DNA from: Oceanobacter sp045430275
Lineage (GTDB): Bacteria; Pseudomonadota; Gammaproteobacteria; Pseudomonadales; Oceanobacteraceae
DNA: 64,000 nucleotides
Assembly (NCBI GenBank): GCA_045430275.1
Contig: JAILXU010000003.1
Span: forward strand, 62,001 to 126,000
Reading direction: 5' to 3'
Of the stretch, positions 63,014-64,000 are shown piece after piece (position 1 is the stretch's first letter; each line of letters opens with the position of its first letter). The notes beneath the pieces were generated by a model. The model was not told the origin of the DNA. It saw only the letters and a list, made by a program, of their open reading frames with translations, and ran no database searches. The position numbers and the translations under genes are program-made.

Positions 63014-63092
63014 CCACATTCATGCCTGAAAGGGTGAATAATTGGTCGTAGTGCTTTAGGAGTTGATCTGTATTGGAAAACACAATATGAGG

Positions 63093-63124
63093 CTTGACTT
63101 CGTAGCCAATCAACCGAAGCCAAG
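63093..63124 (-). terminator. Imperfect hairpin after parB
   Basis: CTTGACTTCG (63093-63102) and CGAAGCCAAG (63115-63124) pair with one mismatch, 20 nt after the parB stop. There is no strong T tract, so it is only a possible terminator separating parB from the atp operon. Confidence 0.35.
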
Positions 63125-63144
63125 TTAGGGAAAGTACTTATTAA

Positions 63145-64000
63145 CTATTTGATGTGAGCCAGTATTCCATCCAACTCATCCAGACTGCTGTAATCAATGA
63201 CTACCTTGCCCTTGCCTCTGGCACCATGACGAATGACAACTTTGGCTCCCAAACGATCACCCAACAAGCGTTCAAGCCGCATAACATCGGGGCTTGGGGG
63301 AGTTACTGGTGTTTTTTCCACGTCATCGACAGGCTGGCTGAGCTGGCGAATAAGCTTTTCTGTCTCACGTACATTAAGACTGTCAGCAACCACCTGAGCA
63401 GCAGCATCTGACTGAGCCTGCCCTGTTAAGCCTAACAAAGCACGTGCGTGACCCATTTCCAAATCACCATTTTCCAGCAGGCGTTTGACGTCGGTATTTA
63501 GCTGCATCAGACGCAGCAGGTTAGCAACAGTTGTCCTGTTTTTACCTACTGAATTCGCGACCTGCTGCTGCGTCAGGCCAAATTCCTGCTGCAAACGATG
63601 CAGGGCAATCGCTTCTTCCATGGGATTCAGGTTTTCACGCTGAATATTCTCGATCAATGCCATCGCAATGGCAGATTCATCCGCCACATCCCGAACCAAC
63701 ACAGGGATGCGCTTCAAACCTGCCAGCTCACACGCTCGCCAACGACGCTCACCGGCAATGATCTCATAATGATCTGGCATTCCTGGCAAGGGACGTACAA
63801 CAATCGGCTGCATCAGTCCTTGTTGTCGAATGGAATCAGCCAGTTCTTCCAACGCACTTTCCTGAACGTCCCGACGTGGCTGATACTGACCCGGCTGGAG
63901 CTGCTGAAGTTCCAACTCAACCAGGGTGCCATCTTCAGGAGGAGATATCGCTGTGCTTTCCTCCTGAACAGGAGCTTCTTGCAAAGATTCCGACGTCGTA
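63145..64000 (-). CDS. parB: Chromosome partitioning protein ParB, 5' end beyond window
   Basis: ParB is the CTP-dependent clamp that loads at parS and organises the origin region. The visible 284 residues include the CTP-binding box IAGERRWRACELAGLKRIPV, ENIQRENLNPMEEAIALHRL, the helix-turn-helix LTQQQVANSVGKNRTTVANLLRL and a C-terminal dimer domain. The frame is open through 64000, so the N-terminus lies outside; a TTG at 63984 is not needed as a start. Adjacent atp genes suggest that oriC is near. Confidence 0.95.
   Translation of the reverse strand, partial: TTSESLQEAPVQEESTAISPPEDGTLVELELQQLQPGQYQPRRDVQESALEELADSIRQQGLMQPIVVRPLPGMPDHYEIIAGERRWRACELAGLKRIPVLVRDVADESAIAMALIENIQRENLNPMEEAIALHRLQQEFGLTQQQVANSVGKNRTTVANLLRLMQLNTDVKRLLENGDLEMGHARALLGLTGQAQSDAAAQVVADSLNVRETEKLIRQLSQPVDDVEKTPVTPPSPDVMRLERLLGDRLGAKVVIRHGARGKGKVVIDYSSLDELDGILAHIK

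Overview
The window is a gene-dense chromosomal segment of a marine or moderately halophilic gammaproteobacterium of the Oceanospirillales/Pseudomonadales type. Three things point there: blocks ordered as in pseudomonads (ftsYEX-rpoH; ubiE-ubiJ-ubiB-hisI-hisE-tatABC; parB-atpIBEFHAGDC), a complete ectoine operon (ectABC plus a dedicated aspartokinase, with a divergent MarR regulator), and an intracellular polyhydroxyalkanoate depolymerase with a thiolase. The species cannot be named from the sequence. parB next to the ATP synthase operon suggests that the right end lies near oriC. No rRNA, tRNA, CRISPR array, transposase or integrase was seen.

Layout. 1-4.8 kb: end of parC, rsmD, ftsY-ftsE-ftsX and rpoH. 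4.9-8.4 kb: rho, trxA and ppx. 8.4-16.8 kb: ppk1, hemB, a YdbH-like envelope protein, rpiA and ilvA. 16.8-19.8 kb: an AT-rich two-gene cassette encoding a TPR protein and a P-loop ATPase, the most foreign-looking part of the window and a candidate conflict or defence module. 20-26.5 kb: an Smr protein, a DUF481 outer-membrane protein, an acyl-CoA ligase, a DUF2798 protein, the PHA depolymerase and a thiolase. 26.6-32 kb: ectR-like regulator, ectA, ectB, ectC, ask and a membrane TPR protein coupled to ask. 32-36.7 kb: a very large lipoprotein and a putative beta-barrel. 36.8-41.3 kb: hemW, a ZapB-like coiled-coil protein, rdgB, a DUF4426 protein, metW and metX. 41.4-49.4 kb: tatC, tatB, tatA, hinT, hisE, hisI, ubiB, ubiJ, ubiE, yggT, proC and yggS, all on the minus strand. 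49.5-51.7 kb: pilT and pilU. 51.7-55.6 kb: a methyltransferase-like membrane protein and the molybdopterin cluster (moaE, moaD, moaC, moaB, mobA, moaA). 55.8-62.9 kb: the complete F1Fo ATP synthase operon. 63.1-64 kb: parB, cut by the window edge.

How the genes work together. The ectoine cluster makes its own aspartyl phosphate with Ask and converts aspartate semialdehyde to ectoine with EctB, EctA and EctC. A recognisable operator/promoter region lies between ectR and ectA. Ppk1 and Ppx make and degrade polyphosphate from convergent genes. The thiolase and PHA depolymerase belong to the carbon-storage cycle. UbiE/UbiJ/UbiB and ATP synthase serve respiration, TatABC exports folded proteins (typically cofactor-containing ones) and the moa/mob genes supply molybdenum cofactor for some of them. 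Several intrinsic terminators and sigma70-like promoters can be read directly. The least explained parts are the ATPase/TPR cassette, the TPR gene at the end of the ectoine operon and the lipoprotein/barrel pair.
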